From NCBI GenBank assembly GCA_028015205.1, contig CM051512.1, positions 23,715,139-23,779,138 on the forward strand: a DNA stretch of 64,000 nt, in the 5' to 3' direction. This DNA is from Mytilisepta virgata. Lineage: Eukaryota > Mollusca > Bivalvia > Mytilida > Mytilidae. Positions within the stretch are counted from its first letter, which is position 1, and the number at the start of each line of letters is the position of its first letter. Below are positions 28,001 through 32,356 of this stretch, piece after piece. The notes beneath the pieces are model-generated. The model did not search any database, was not told the DNA's origin, and saw only the letters and a program-made list of their open reading frames with translations. Made by a program: the position numbers and the translations under genes.

Positions 28001-29101
28001 TTTCAGTAGTGGCAGACTATTTTGGCAGGGGTGTCTTCAACAAGGTAATTTTACTGTTTTGTCAATTATTTATGTTCATAATTGTAGGAAAGATGTTTAT
28101 TATAATACAATGTAATTTTGAAATGATCAAATTCATGTCTTTGATTTATTTTCAATATTCTTGACTTTTCATTATGAAATAGTTGATGAATGCACATGAA
28201 TTTGAAACTGTCTTTTAAATTCTAATTTTGGGAACATTTCTTATGGATCTTTTGTGTAAAGAAAGAACAAAAAAGGATATTCATATTCATGTTATCAAGT
28301 TTATCAAAGATTTATTATTATACCTCCCGCAAACAAAGTTTGGGGGGGGGGGGGGTATATAGGAATCAGCCTGTCTGTCTGTCTGTCCAGAACTTTTTTG
28401 CACCTGCAGTTCCTCAAACATGCCTTATCAGAGGTTAATGAAACTTTGCATACTGTTAGATCCTAGTACGTAGATGTGCGCATGCAAAGTATGTCCTGGT
28501 CCAATACTTTTCCCCATAATTTTATACCCTTTTGTTCCCTCAGTTATACCCAGTTGGACTTTAATAGAAATTGTGAGACAATTCACTATGATAAGGATGC
28601 CCTAGTCCATTAAATTAACAGCAGCAGGGGGTATAGTTAGTGAGGTCCCCTCACAGTTCTAGTTTTAATTTTGACAGCTTTTGAACATTTTTGCTACTTT
28701 CAACATTCATATTTTATACAGGTTTTTTTTCTGATTCATTTTACATCATTATATATCGCTGATATAACATTTTTTGCTTCGAATGATTTTTGCTTGCTTC
28801 TGTGTAATTGAAAATATAATATATGTAAATTAAGACTTACCTATTCTATGAGGAACAAGGAGTAAAAACACATGTCCTATAGACTAATTTGGTTATTGTA
28901 GAAGTAAGCATATTTGGAGTTGTGTTAACACATTCATAAGGCCCGATGGCCATAGTTAGAAATCAGGGGAGGTAAAAAATTTCAATTAGATTTACATATG
29001 GTAATAAAACATATATTTATTTGTTTCTTTGGCAGGTGACATTGATAACAGATTCCCCAACCAAGCAGTCAACTGGTTCCAGGTCATCTAGGTTGCCATA
29101 A
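1023..29101 (+). CDS. VPS11: VPS11, HOPS/CORVET core subunit (25 exons; 5' end outside window)
   Basis: Vacuolar protein sorting-associated protein 11 is a shared core subunit of the HOPS and CORVET tethering complexes on endosomes and lysosomes. The CDS is join(1023..1088, 2396..2493, 4580..4724, 5991..6080, 7033..7169, 7572..7713, 8479..8558, 9674..9827, 10537..10683, 11188..11379, 11598..11703, 12510..12539, 14214..14314, 14656..14739, 15554..15604, 16414..16502, 17301..17375, 18547..18638, 19939..20024, 20858..20979, 24903..25001, 25654..25713, 26324..26390, 27979..28044, 29036..29101), 2445 nt, 814 residues plus stop. All junctions are GT-AG and the frame closes across every one. The order matches the human protein from about residue 125 on: propeller remainder, clathrin-like helical repeats, RING-H2, C-terminal domain. 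Roughly 125 N-terminal residues and the promoter lie upstream; 1-1022 shows no further exon. Comparison with the human protein is from memory; exon structure is read directly. Confidence 0.95.
1859..2262 (+). repeat. TGTGT(T/C)GCCTGCGG-type repeat, copy 1
   Basis: It begins TGTGTTGCCTGCGGAACGCA, has a CTTGCGTC and CGTCACACTT stretch, two tandem blocks with TTAACCTTAATGCACAGGTA, and ends TCCTTGGAAGACTCACACAT. Confidence 0.85.
2396..2493 (+). CDS. VPS11: VPS11 window exon 2 (beta-propeller)
   Basis: It encodes VTCLAAHECLNWMAVGFENG followed by SVIVLKGDITKDR. The AVGFxxGSVxxLKGDITxDR string is a strongly conserved WD-like blade of VPS11. The acceptor is TTGTAG and the donor is GTACTC; it ends with two bases of the Arg codon. 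Confidence 0.93.
2871..3597. repeat. 66-bp minisatellite, about 11 copies
   Basis: The unit runs AGATAAACTTAACTCTAACC + ACCCTCCCCCCTATCCAGAC + CCTCTTGTACATGTATTAGT + AGGCCT. Copies differ by one to three bases. Located in the VPS11 intron between exons 2 and 3. Confidence 0.95.
4136..4510 (+). repeat. TGTGTTGCCTG-type repeat, copy 2
   Basis: Close relative of 1859-2262 in the same intron and orientation (TGCCTGTGGAACGCATGGTT ... TCCTTGGAAGACTCACACAT). It lies about 70 bases before exon 3. Confidence 0.85.
4580..4724 (+). CDS. VPS11: VPS11 window exon 3 (beta-propeller)
   Basis: It completes Arg and continues HSKTRIVYENPKPITGLAMK, with LFVTTEGNV further on, as in the RHSK...TGLA...LFVVTTE segment of VPS11. 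The donor is the first of three tandem copies of a 21-bp GT...AG unit (see the repeat at 4725-4787). It is 145 nt and ends in phase 0. Confidence 0.93.
4725..4787 (+). repeat. 21-bp unit repeated three times at a splice donor
   Basis: The unit GTAAAAATGAGACTTTCTCA plus G occurs exactly three times in a row, starting at the exon 3 donor. Each copy begins with GT and ends with CAG, so each copy start is a possible 5' splice site. The unit is 7 codons with no stop in the exon frame. Use of the second or third donor would add 7 or 14 residues in frame. Confidence 0.95.
4959..5241. mobile_element. MITE with TTAAGG(G/T)GGTACCC termini, copy 1
   Basis: It starts TTAAGGGGGTACCCAACACT and ends TTCCCCCTTAA; the interior matches 49713-49998 (TTGGCTCGTTTAATTTTCAT). 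Confidence 0.87.
5991..6080 (+). CDS. VPS11: VPS11 window exon 4 (beta-propeller)
   Basis: It encodes TTLEDFGACTACSVMADHNQ and then DYQLVIGRQD. It corresponds to the LDxxGCGLRCSxL...QxFIVAGxE segment of animal VPS11. The acceptor is TTTACAG, the donor GTAGGC; 90 nt, phase 0 at both ends. Confidence 0.93.
6199..7324. repeat. Direct repeat of about 120 bp flanking VPS11 exon 5
   Basis: Nearly identical copies at about 6199-6322 and 7205-7324 share ACTAATGCATTTTGGGAACA and continue to GGTGTAGGAACAAATTACAA with few mismatches. Exon 5 (7033-7169) lies between them. From about 6318 to 6590 there is also a three-copy tandem repeat of roughly 114 bp beginning TTTGGTAGATGGGCTGGTAG. Confidence 0.85.
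7033..7169 (+). CDS. VPS11: VPS11 window exon 5 (beta-propeller)
   Basis: It encodes AVYFYQPDGRGPCLAFEGEK and then LQLHWFRGYLVVVGKESKG. The YQPDxRGPCxAFEGxK and HWFRGYL strings are diagnostic of VPS11. The donor GTAAGC leaves two bases, and the Leu codon is completed by the next exon. Confidence 0.95.
7572..7713 (+). CDS. VPS11: VPS11 window exon 6 (beta-propeller)
   Basis: It encodes GGQALEMNIVSVYDIQNKFI, then AYTAPYPDVINILCEWGSVY and ILSGDRR. This aligns with the IYDLxNKFIAYS...EWGSLYVLTxDGR segment of VPS11. The donor is GTAAGT. It begins with one base completing Leu and ends in phase 0. Confidence 0.95.
7828..8290. repeat. Dispersed repeat with terminal palindrome and internal tandem copies
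   Basis: It starts with the palindromic TATGCCCCACC...GGGGCATA, followed by a TGTCCGTCC tract. A block of about 120-180 bp containing TTCTCAGAAACCTATAGTAA and AATATATCAATGATATTTCA then repeats about three times. No ORF is conserved across the copies, and it lies wholly within a VPS11 intron. Confidence 0.75.
8479..8558 (+). CDS. VPS11: VPS11 window exon 7 (start of helical region)
   Basis: It encodes LIQLQEKDTQTKLEMLFKKN followed by NYTLAIR. The LQEKDTQTKLEMLFKKN string is nearly invariant in animal VPS11. The acceptor is ATTTACAG, the donor GTAAGA; it ends with two bases of a split Ser codon. Confidence 0.96.
8783..8925 (-). repeat. Truncated tRNA-derived SINE (family 2), 3' part
   Basis: It shares TTGGGGTTTTACGCCGTTTT and the TGGTGGAGGAAGCCGGAGTA stretch with the fuller copy at 36931-37212. 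The tRNA-like head is missing here, so this is a 5'-truncated copy on the minus strand. Confidence 0.8.
8953..9210. repeat. Partial AGCTCACCTGG-type repeat
   Basis: It begins AGCTCACCTGGCCCATTTCT and contains the Y-CTCTAAAACTGTATAGCC and ATGAACTGAATTTTTGTATG motifs also seen at 30586-32356. It looks like a truncated member of that family. Confidence 0.6.
9411..9582. repeat. Palindromic (foldback) element
   Basis: Inverted arms begin AAGGATTGACT and end AGTCAATCCTT. The core pairs GAAATAACCTCAATGCACA with TGTGCACC...GAGGTTATTTC around an AACCC...GGGTT centre. No coding capacity; intronic MITE-like hairpin in VPS11. Confidence 0.75.
9674..9827 (+). CDS. VPS11: VPS11 window exon 8 (helical repeats)
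   Basis: It encodes SLAKSQQYDQDGLIDIFKQY, then GDHLYGKGDHDGAIDQYIKT and IGKLEASYVIRK. The GDHLYxKGxHDGAxxQYIxTIGKLExSYVIRK run is the hallmark first clathrin-like repeat of VPS11. Donor GTAGGT fits the frame; a second GT four bases later would not. Confidence 0.97.
10126..10215 (+). repeat. Fragment of tRNA-derived SINE family 1
   Basis: A degenerate box B (GGGTTTAATTCCCC) is followed by AACCAAAGACATTAAAATT, the same downstream block as the fuller copy at 11945. The 5' box A half is not recognisable. Confidence 0.6.
10537..10683 (+). CDS. VPS11: VPS11 window exon 9 (helical repeats)
   Basis: It encodes FLDAQRIHNLTKYLQALHKA, then QQATEEHTTLLLNCYTKLKD and VNKLDEFIM. FLDAQRIHNLTxYLQxLH and HTTLLLNCYTKLKD are conserved in VPS11. 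49 codons, phase 0 at both ends; donor GTTTGT. Confidence 0.97.
10721..10900. mobile_element. 180-bp MITE with TACAGT(C/T)(A/G)ACTCT termini
   Basis: Terminal inverted repeats of about 23 bp pair TACAGTCAACTCTGATTATG with the reverse complement of the right end, with a few mismatches. A second copy of exactly the same length is at 49254-49433, with near-identical interior (GTTCGACTTGAG, CTGTTGAGGGTCCAAACAGA). Confidence 0.88.
11188..11379 (+). CDS. VPS11: VPS11 window exon 10 (helical repeats)
   Basis: It encodes TKDREVDFDVETAMKVCRQA, then SYHKHALFLAEKHQKHEWYL and RIQLEDNKDYQRALEYIGKL. The FDVETAxKVxRQAxYxxHALxLAExHxxHEWYLxIQLED string is VPS11-specific. 64 codons; acceptor TTTCAG, donor GTTAGG. 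Confidence 0.97.
11598..11703 (+). CDS. VPS11: VPS11 window exon 11
   Basis: It encodes AEANLKKYGKVLMSEVPQQT, then TELLKRLCTDYRPTD. It aligns with the ESNMKRYGKILMxxxPExTTxLLKxLCTDYRP segment. It ends with one base; the next exon begins with two. Confidence 0.96.
11945..12195 (+). repeat. tRNA-derived SINE, family 1 (full-length head)
   Basis: The head has an A-box-like TGGTCTCGTGGTAGTG and a B-box GGTTCAATCCC at tRNA spacing, then a shared body (AACCAAAGACATTAAAATT ... TGAGCTAGCACATTAAAAAT). It inserts in a VPS11 intron. Other copies: 10126 (partial), 30001 (partial), 38830 and 59600 (both minus). A functional tRNA is unlikely given the SINE body and repeat copies. Confidence 0.85.
12510..12539 (+). 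CDS. VPS11: VPS11 window exon 12 (30-nt microexon-like)
   Basis: It encodes (R)PLIDQVNLE plus one base of Gly. The only support is the good acceptor (ATATTTCAG), the donor GTAAAG, the exact phase match on both sides and the required linker in human VPS11. It sits where the family is variable. Confidence 0.8.
12540..13724 (+). other. VPS11 intron with repeat remnants
   Basis: Contains a degenerate inverted segment (about 12550-13090) and a TCCGTCTGTCCGTCCGTCCG-bearing repeat piece near 13085-13415. The minus-strand frames here (DGQTDGQ-type peptides) come from the TCCG tract. No gene. Confidence 0.5.
13725..14213. repeat. 29-bp minisatellite ending at a splice acceptor
   Basis: About 17 copies of a unit like TGTTGACACATTATGTGTAT + TTTGTATCT occupy the 3' end of the intron. 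The last partial copy, TTTTGTTGACAG, supplies the acceptor AG of exon 13 at 14212-14213. Earlier copies read TTGTTGACAC, one base away from an acceptor. Confidence 0.93.
14214..14314 (+). CDS. VPS11: VPS11 window exon 13
   Basis: It encodes GIPRIQKACAEEFIHIFVSN, then SPRLTEFLEHMIK. EEFIxIFxxNxxxLxxFLEHM is the expected VPS11 block. The acceptor lies inside a 29-bp repeat copy; donor GTAAAT, phase 0 at the 3' end. Confidence 0.95.
14656..14739 (+). CDS. VPS11: VPS11 window exon 14
   Basis: It encodes VQPNSPSLLYNTLLELYLHD then IVHEKDIT. VQPxSPxxxYxTLLELxL is conserved in VPS11. 28 codons in phase 0; donor GTAAGT. Confidence 0.95.
15316..15440. repeat. Near-perfect hairpin element (GAGTTATCTTTTCCTAACC)
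   Basis: Arms of about 40 bp pair GAGTTATCTTTTCCTAACCA with its reverse complement at 15421-15440, each continuing through TGTAGGTAAGGGAGATAAT. A second copy of the family is at 36651-36798 in the opposite gene's intron. Confidence 0.9.
15554..15604 (+). CDS. VPS11: VPS11 window exon 15 (51 nt)
   Basis: It encodes AKTDKVRKTEDLLKNPE. This is a variable, charged linker of VPS11 between helical repeats. Acceptor TTTTCAG, donor GTTTGT, phase 0 at both ends. Support comes mainly from splice phase and location. Confidence 0.85.
15931..16331. mobile_element. 400-bp MITE, TTTAAGGATG(C/A)TCGCTGGTC termini
   Basis: The left end TTTAAGGATGCTCGCTGGTC is matched by the inverted right end GACCAGCGATCATCCTTAA. 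A second, highly similar copy is at 61442-61841 in the other gene. No ORF; internal-deletion-type transposon by appearance. Confidence 0.9.
16414..16502 (+). CDS. VPS11: VPS11 window exon 16
   Basis: It encodes AKYDLDQALVLCQMNNFKAG then ILYLYEKAHL. DxALVLCQMxxFxxGxLYLYE is a signature helical repeat of VPS11. Donor GTGAGT leaves two bases of the Leu codon. Confidence 0.96.
17033..17245. repeat. Palindromic MITE with ACTGTAAATTCAG termini
   Basis: It starts ACTGTAAATTCAGAAATTATTG and ends in the inverse TAATTTCTGAATTTACAGT. The interior is rich in TTGCGATT/AATCGCAA pairs. A second copy lies at 42993-43197. Confidence 0.85.
17301..17375 (+). CDS. VPS11: VPS11 window exon 17
   Basis: It encodes YQQILRYHMEHDDYVHVIDT then CKKFG. 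It aligns with QQIMxYHMxHxxYxxVIxxC. Its last 17 bases (ACATGTAAGAAATTTGG) recur in the downstream minisatellite, where the donor GTAAGT is changed to ATAACA. Confidence 0.94.
17440..18400. repeat. About 65-bp minisatellite containing a copy of an exon end
   Basis: Around 15 copies of a unit read TTTTTACATGTAAGAAATTT + GGATAACACATGATCGATAT + ACATATAAAAGATTATCTCC + AGGAA. The segment ACATGTAAGAAATTTGG equals the last 17 bases of exon 17 (17359-17375). In the copies the following bases are ATAACA rather than the working donor GTAAGT, so they should not act as 5' splice sites. Confidence 0.92.
18547..18638 (+). CDS. VPS11: VPS11 window exon 18
   Basis: It encodes AQDSNLWVQALSYFARKEEN then CKPQLMDVLA. 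The LWxQALSYFARKEExC string is VPS11-specific. The donor GTATCC is weak, but only this site keeps the frame (C + AT = His) with exon 19. Confidence 0.93.
19358..19848. mobile_element. 490-bp element with ACAGTCAAACCTGC termini
   Basis: The left end ACAGTCAAACCTGCTTTTAA pairs with the inverse right end GGGCAGGTTTGAATGTA. The interior repeats AAGACAGGTGACCGCTTA-like blocks. It resembles a non-autonomous DNA transposon; no intact ORF was seen. Confidence 0.75.
19939..20024 (+). CDS. VPS11: VPS11 window exon 19
   Basis: It encodes (H)IDKKNLLPPLLVIQTLAHN then STATLSVVK. KNLxPPLLVxQTLAHNSTATLSV is nearly invariant in animal VPS11. Donor GTAACA, phase 0. Confidence 0.97.
20858..20979 (+). CDS. VPS11: VPS11 window exon 20 (coiled-coil linker)
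   Basis: It encodes DYIIRRLQLENDQITEDERL then IKQYREDTEKKRAQIEELKT. This is the charged helical linker before the RING (DYLxxxLxxxxxxIxxDExxxxxYREET in human). Donor GTAAGG; ends with two bases of Thr. Confidence 0.95.
22302..22489. mobile_element. 188-bp MITE, GGGCTATTCC termini, TTA target duplication
   Basis: The left GGGCTATTCCAGAAAAAATG pairs with the right CATTTTTTTCCGGAATAGCCC; arms extend to about 40 bp including GTTGGAAGGC. Flanks are TTA on both sides (22299-22301 and 22490-22492). The uninterrupted site (TTTTTGGCTTATAACTTAAA) is present in the sister copy near 24066, giving a clean empty-site comparison. A 3-bp TTA duplication is typical of PIF/Harbinger. Confidence 0.9.
22618..23717. 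repeat. Nested TACCCCCCGC-type repeat with about six 160-bp tandem copies
   Basis: It starts with the palindromic TACCCCCCGC...GGGGGGGTA, then TCCGTCTG repeats, then about six copies of a block containing CGCAACTCCTCCTAGACCGC and CAAAGATGTGCATGAAGAAA. It ends near GCTCACAGTACATCTAGTTT. Relatives are at 28320-28665 and 60415-60685. Minus-strand reading frames within it are repeat by-products. Confidence 0.88.
24903..25001 (+). CDS. VPS11: VPS11 window exon 21 (RING-H2, first half)
   Basis: It encodes AKIFQASKCSICNHPLELPS then VHFLCEPHSFHQH. It supplies Cys1-x2-Cys2 (CSIC), Cys3 (FLC), His4 and His5 of the RING-H2 finger. Cys3-x2-His4 (CEPH) has one more residue than human CGH. Donor GTAAGT splits the His codon. 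Confidence 0.95.
25654..25713 (+). CDS. VPS11: VPS11 window exon 22 (RING-H2, second half)
   Basis: It encodes CFESYAENDSECPVCAAEN. It contributes Cys6 (HCFES) and the Cys7-x2-Cys8 pair (CPVC), completing the zinc finger. Acceptor TTTCAG, donor GTTAGT; phase matches both sides. Confidence 0.95.
26324..26390 (+). CDS. VPS11: VPS11 window exon 23
   Basis: It encodes (R)KIMDIIRAQEQSKDLHEFF then HNQ, matching RKVMDMIRAQEQxxDLHxxFxxQ just after the RING. Donor GTAAAC, phase 0. Confidence 0.95.
26458..26588. repeat. Short inverted-repeat element (AGTCATTGTCGGAAAATATAA)
   Basis: The left arm AGTCATTGTCGGAAAATAT is answered by ATATTTTCCGACAATGACT at the right end. MITE-like, intronic, no ORF. Confidence 0.75.
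27034..27162. repeat. Short inverted-repeat element (TACCGTATTTTCCTG)
   Basis: The left end TTACCGTATTTTCCTGCCTA pairs loosely with the right end CAGAAAATACCAA, and TATAAGTCTATGG pairs with CATAGACTTATA. Probable degenerate MITE. Confidence 0.5.
27417..27622. repeat. 205-bp foldback element with arms of about 85 bp
   Basis: The left arm TAAATGGGTGTTTTCATAAT...GGCCCTGTTATATGTCCTCG is nearly perfectly complementary to the right arm ending AACACCCATTTCTTA. The loop is only about 30 bp. The transcribed hairpin would be long and stable within the VPS11 pre-mRNA. Confidence 0.93.
27979..28044 (+). CDS. VPS11: VPS11 window exon 24 (C-terminal domain)
   Basis: It encodes LERSQDGFSVVADYFGRGVF then NK. 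DxFSVxADYFGRGVFNK is the conserved VPS11 C-terminal domain. 22 codons, acceptor CTTTCAG, donor GTAATT. Confidence 0.97.
28320..28665. repeat. TACCTCCCGC-type dispersed repeat
   Basis: The palindromic start TACCTCCCGCAAAC...GGGGGGTATATAGG is followed by CTGTCTGTCTGTCC and the core CCTCAAACATGCC...AATGAAACTTTGCATA. It ends near CCCTCACAGTTCTAGTTT. Same architecture as 22618-23717 but single copy. Confidence 0.75.
29036..29101 (+). CDS. VPS11: VPS11 window exon 25 (last coding exon, TAA stop)
   Basis: It encodes VTLITDSPTKQSTGSRSSRL then P and TAA at 29099-29101. The start corresponds to LTLLTDPP in human VPS11; the tail is shorter than the human one. Acceptor TTGGCAG. Confidence 0.93.
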   Translation: MTLITDSPTKQSTGSRSSRLP

Positions 29102-29274
29102 TATTCTGAACAATATTTTTGATGTCACAGTACTAATATTTATTTCTGTTTATTGAAATTTTATTAATTATGTTACATATGAAAGAGTTGTTCTGTAAAT
29201 ACACATTTTCGTTGTTTTAGACATGTGATAAAAAAGGTGCAATATTGAAATGACCACAGAATAACATAAAATGT

Positions 29275-29280
29275 ATTAAA
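29275..29280 (+). promoter_or_regulatory. Possible VPS11 polyadenylation signal ATTAAA
   Basis: ATTAAA lies about 175 bases after the stop, in an otherwise featureless AT-rich 3' region. No canonical AATAAA was seen nearer the stop. Confidence 0.35.
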
Positions 29281-29387
29281 AACTGCTTTTTGTATCTTTA
29301 ATGTACCACCCCCCTTTCCATCATACAGGACATTTTCTTCCATTCATGTTTATGAATATGCAAAACATTGTAATGGCCAGTCAGCCT

Positions 29388-29455
29388 CCCAAGTGAGGGT
29401 TTTGTATCCACGATCGTTTGTAGGAACGAACGTGGATACAAAATCCTGACTTGGG
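29388..29455. repeat. Short hairpin (CAAGT...GTTTTGTATCCACG)
   Basis: GTTTTGTATCCACGATCGTT pairs with AACGAACGTGGATACAAAAT, with CCCAAGT/ACTTGGG outside. Located 290 bases after the VPS11 stop. Confidence 0.65.
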
Positions 29456-30000
29456 ATGATGCACACTATTAGAATTCTTAAATCTGGAGGTACATGTAGT
29501 AATAGCATTAACCTTCATAATGATACACTTGGTGTGAACATTAGAGGAAAGCATGTTGAGAGCCACACTTTGATTTGGTGAATTCACCAAGTTTCCATTG
29601 TGGGACTGATGAATCTGTCTAATGACATATTCATTTGAAGGTGAAAATTCCCAAACAATATAGCTTAATTAATTGTGGGTTTCTAACAATAAAACTATAC
29701 TAATGTTTAGTTTTTACATATTAAAGTTCATATTTTTAAGTATTTACAGGACATTTTCACATACTTGTCATTCAGTCCATTTTTGCCGGTTATCGACTGT
29801 ATTTTGGTGGTTTTCTCCACCAATAAGAACTGGCTGTGACATTATGTTGAAAGTTGCATAAAACCCCAATAAAGCAAACAAAAAATTTACAGTTTGTCGA
29901 GACTAACCACCTATCAGTATTGACACCTTTCTGTTTCTAACCATCTATTAGTACTGAAATCTCTGTTTCTAACAAGTATTTTGTGCTTACATCTTTAAAT

Positions 30001-30235
30001 TTGAAAAACCTGCTCTCATCGAGTTCCAACCCTGGCTAGGTCAAACCAAAGACATTCAAATTGGCATTGGCTGCTACTCCACTAAGATTGCGGAATCTAG
30101 GAGTAAGAGCAAAGAGCTGGTTGGCTCAAAGTCAAAATAATGTGTCCGGGTGGGGTAATATGTCTACCTGTTACCTCATGAGCTAGCATGTTAAAAATTT
30201 GGCCCTGTGTCTCGGTCTAGTCCAAAGCAGGTTTT
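30001..30235 (+). repeat. SINE family 1, head-truncated copy
   Basis: It retains box-B-like GAGTTCCAACCCTGGC, then AACCAAAGACATTCAAATTG and the tail TGAGCTAGCATGTTAAAAAT. It is in the intergenic gap after VPS11. Confidence 0.75.
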
Positions 30236-30585
30236 ATATTCATTTATCAACATTTTCTCGTCCTGATATGCACCTATTGGTTGCCACCGGAGCTTAAACA
30301 ATAATTCATCCATCATCCATTTTAAATTTGATACAAAAAAATCTTCTTGAAATTGCTGTTTTTGTTATCTTCCTTTTAATCAGGTTCTCCACAGCAGTAT
30401 GAATATCTTAGTCTATCATTGTATAAATTTTTAGTTCTAAATGTTATTTGCAATCCAAAATAGCTGCTGAATGACAATATTTGTTCACAATTGCCGTTTA
30501 ATGCAGATACATCATTGATATAAAGCAAAAATGCTTCTTTGAATAGTGACGTAATCATGTGAAAGGACATGCACGGTACATTTTT

Positions 30586-32356
30586 AGCTCACCTGTCCTA
30601 AAAGGACATGTGAGCTTTTGTTTTGCCATTACTTGGCGTCCGTCTTCCGTTCGTCGTCCGTCCATCTTTAAACTTTTACATTTTCATCTTCTCCTGAAAC
30701 CCCTGGACATATTGAACTGAAACTTGGCCTGAAGCTTCTATGGAAGGTCCTTTACAAAGTTTGCATAAATTATCCATGAAACAAAATGGCCACCATTAGC
30801 ATTTTCATGTTCTGATTGGTCCAAATCTAAAACTTCTTCTCCTCTGGAACCGTAGAGCCAAATGAACTGATTTTTGGTATGTAGCATCTATGGAAGGTCC
30901 TTTACAAAGTTTGCATAAATCATTCTGGTCCATGAAACAAAATGGCCACCATTAACATTTACATGTTCTGATTGGTTGAAATTTAAAATTTCTTCTCCCT
31001 TGAAACCGTAAAGCAAAATAAACTGATTTTTGGTATGGAGCATCTATGAAAGGTCCTTTACAAAATTTGCATAAATCATCTGGGTCCATGAAACAAAATG
31101 GCCGCCATGACCATTACATGTTCTGATTGGTTGAAATTTAAAACCTCTCTGAAACCGTAAAGCCAAATGAACTAAATTTTGGTATGGAGCATCTATGAAA
31201 GTTCCTTTACAAACTTTGCATAAATTATCATAGTCTGTGAAACAAAATGCCCAACAGAAACCTTTATATGTTCTCATTGGTCAAATTTTTAAATTCTTCT
31301 CTGAAACAGTTTGGCCAAATGAACTTATACTTGGTATGAAGCATCTATGGAAATTCATTTACAAAGTTTCCAGAAATCAATCTAGTCCATCAAATCAAAT
31401 CAAAAGTTTGTGACTCCAAGTTGAGAAATACAGGCTTAGCCCTCTGAGCCTCTCGTTTTATTACAGAAAAAATAATTTGTAATTCTTTTCATAAAGAAAT
31501 CAGTCATTAAAAGAAGATTGTTTTATATCAGCCAATCAGTAAAAAGAACTGCCTAAATTTGTAGTACTAATGGGAGGAAATGAGGAAACTTTATAAAGAG
31601 ACTTCTATTTATGCTTCTGTAAAGTTTTGTTCCATTTGGCCAAGCAATTTCAGGGGAGAAATTTTTTTTTATATCGGCCAATCAGAAACAAGAACTGCCC
31701 ATGGCAGCTATATCTGTAGTCCAACTGGACGAAATGGGAAAATTTTGTAAAGAACCTCCCATAGATGCTTCCTGTCAAGTTTCGTTCCATTTGGCCAAGC
31801 AGTCCCAGAGAAAATTTTTTTTTAATCAATCAATGAGAAACAAGAATTGCCCATGACGGCCATGTTTGTTGGCCCATCTGGACAAAATGAGGAAACTTTG
31901 TACAGAACCTCCCATAGATGCTTCCTCTCAAGTTTCATTCCATTTGGCCAAGCGATTTCCGAGAAGATTTTTTTATATCAGCCAATTGGAAACAAGAACT
32001 GCCCATGGCGGCCATATTCGTAGTCCGATCGGGATGAAATGAGGAAACTTTATAAAGTACCTCCCATATATGCTTCCTGCTAAGTTTTGTTCCATTTAGC
32101 AAAGCAGTTTCAGAGGAGAAGATTTTTGAAAACTCAGCCAATCAGAAACAACAATTGCGCACGTTTGTTGTACGATAGGGGTGATATGAACAAACTTTAT
32201 AAAGGACCTCATATAGATGCTTCCTGCCAAATTTAATTCTATTTGGCCCAGTGGTTTCAGAGGAGAAGATTAAAATGTGAAAAGTTGATGGAAGGACCAC
32301 AGACAACGAACCCCAAGTGATGACAAAAGCTCACATGGCCTTTCGCCAGGTGACCT
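30586..32356. repeat. AGCTCACCTG-type repeat, long intergenic copy
   Basis: It begins AGCTCACCTGTCCTAAAAGG and ends CATGGCCTTTCGCCAGGTGA. The first half has several tandem blocks with GGTCCTTTACAAAGTTTGCA; the second half has the complementary CCATTTGGCCAAGC blocks. The whole element is therefore roughly a large imperfect inverted repeat about 1.8 kb long. Confidence 0.8.
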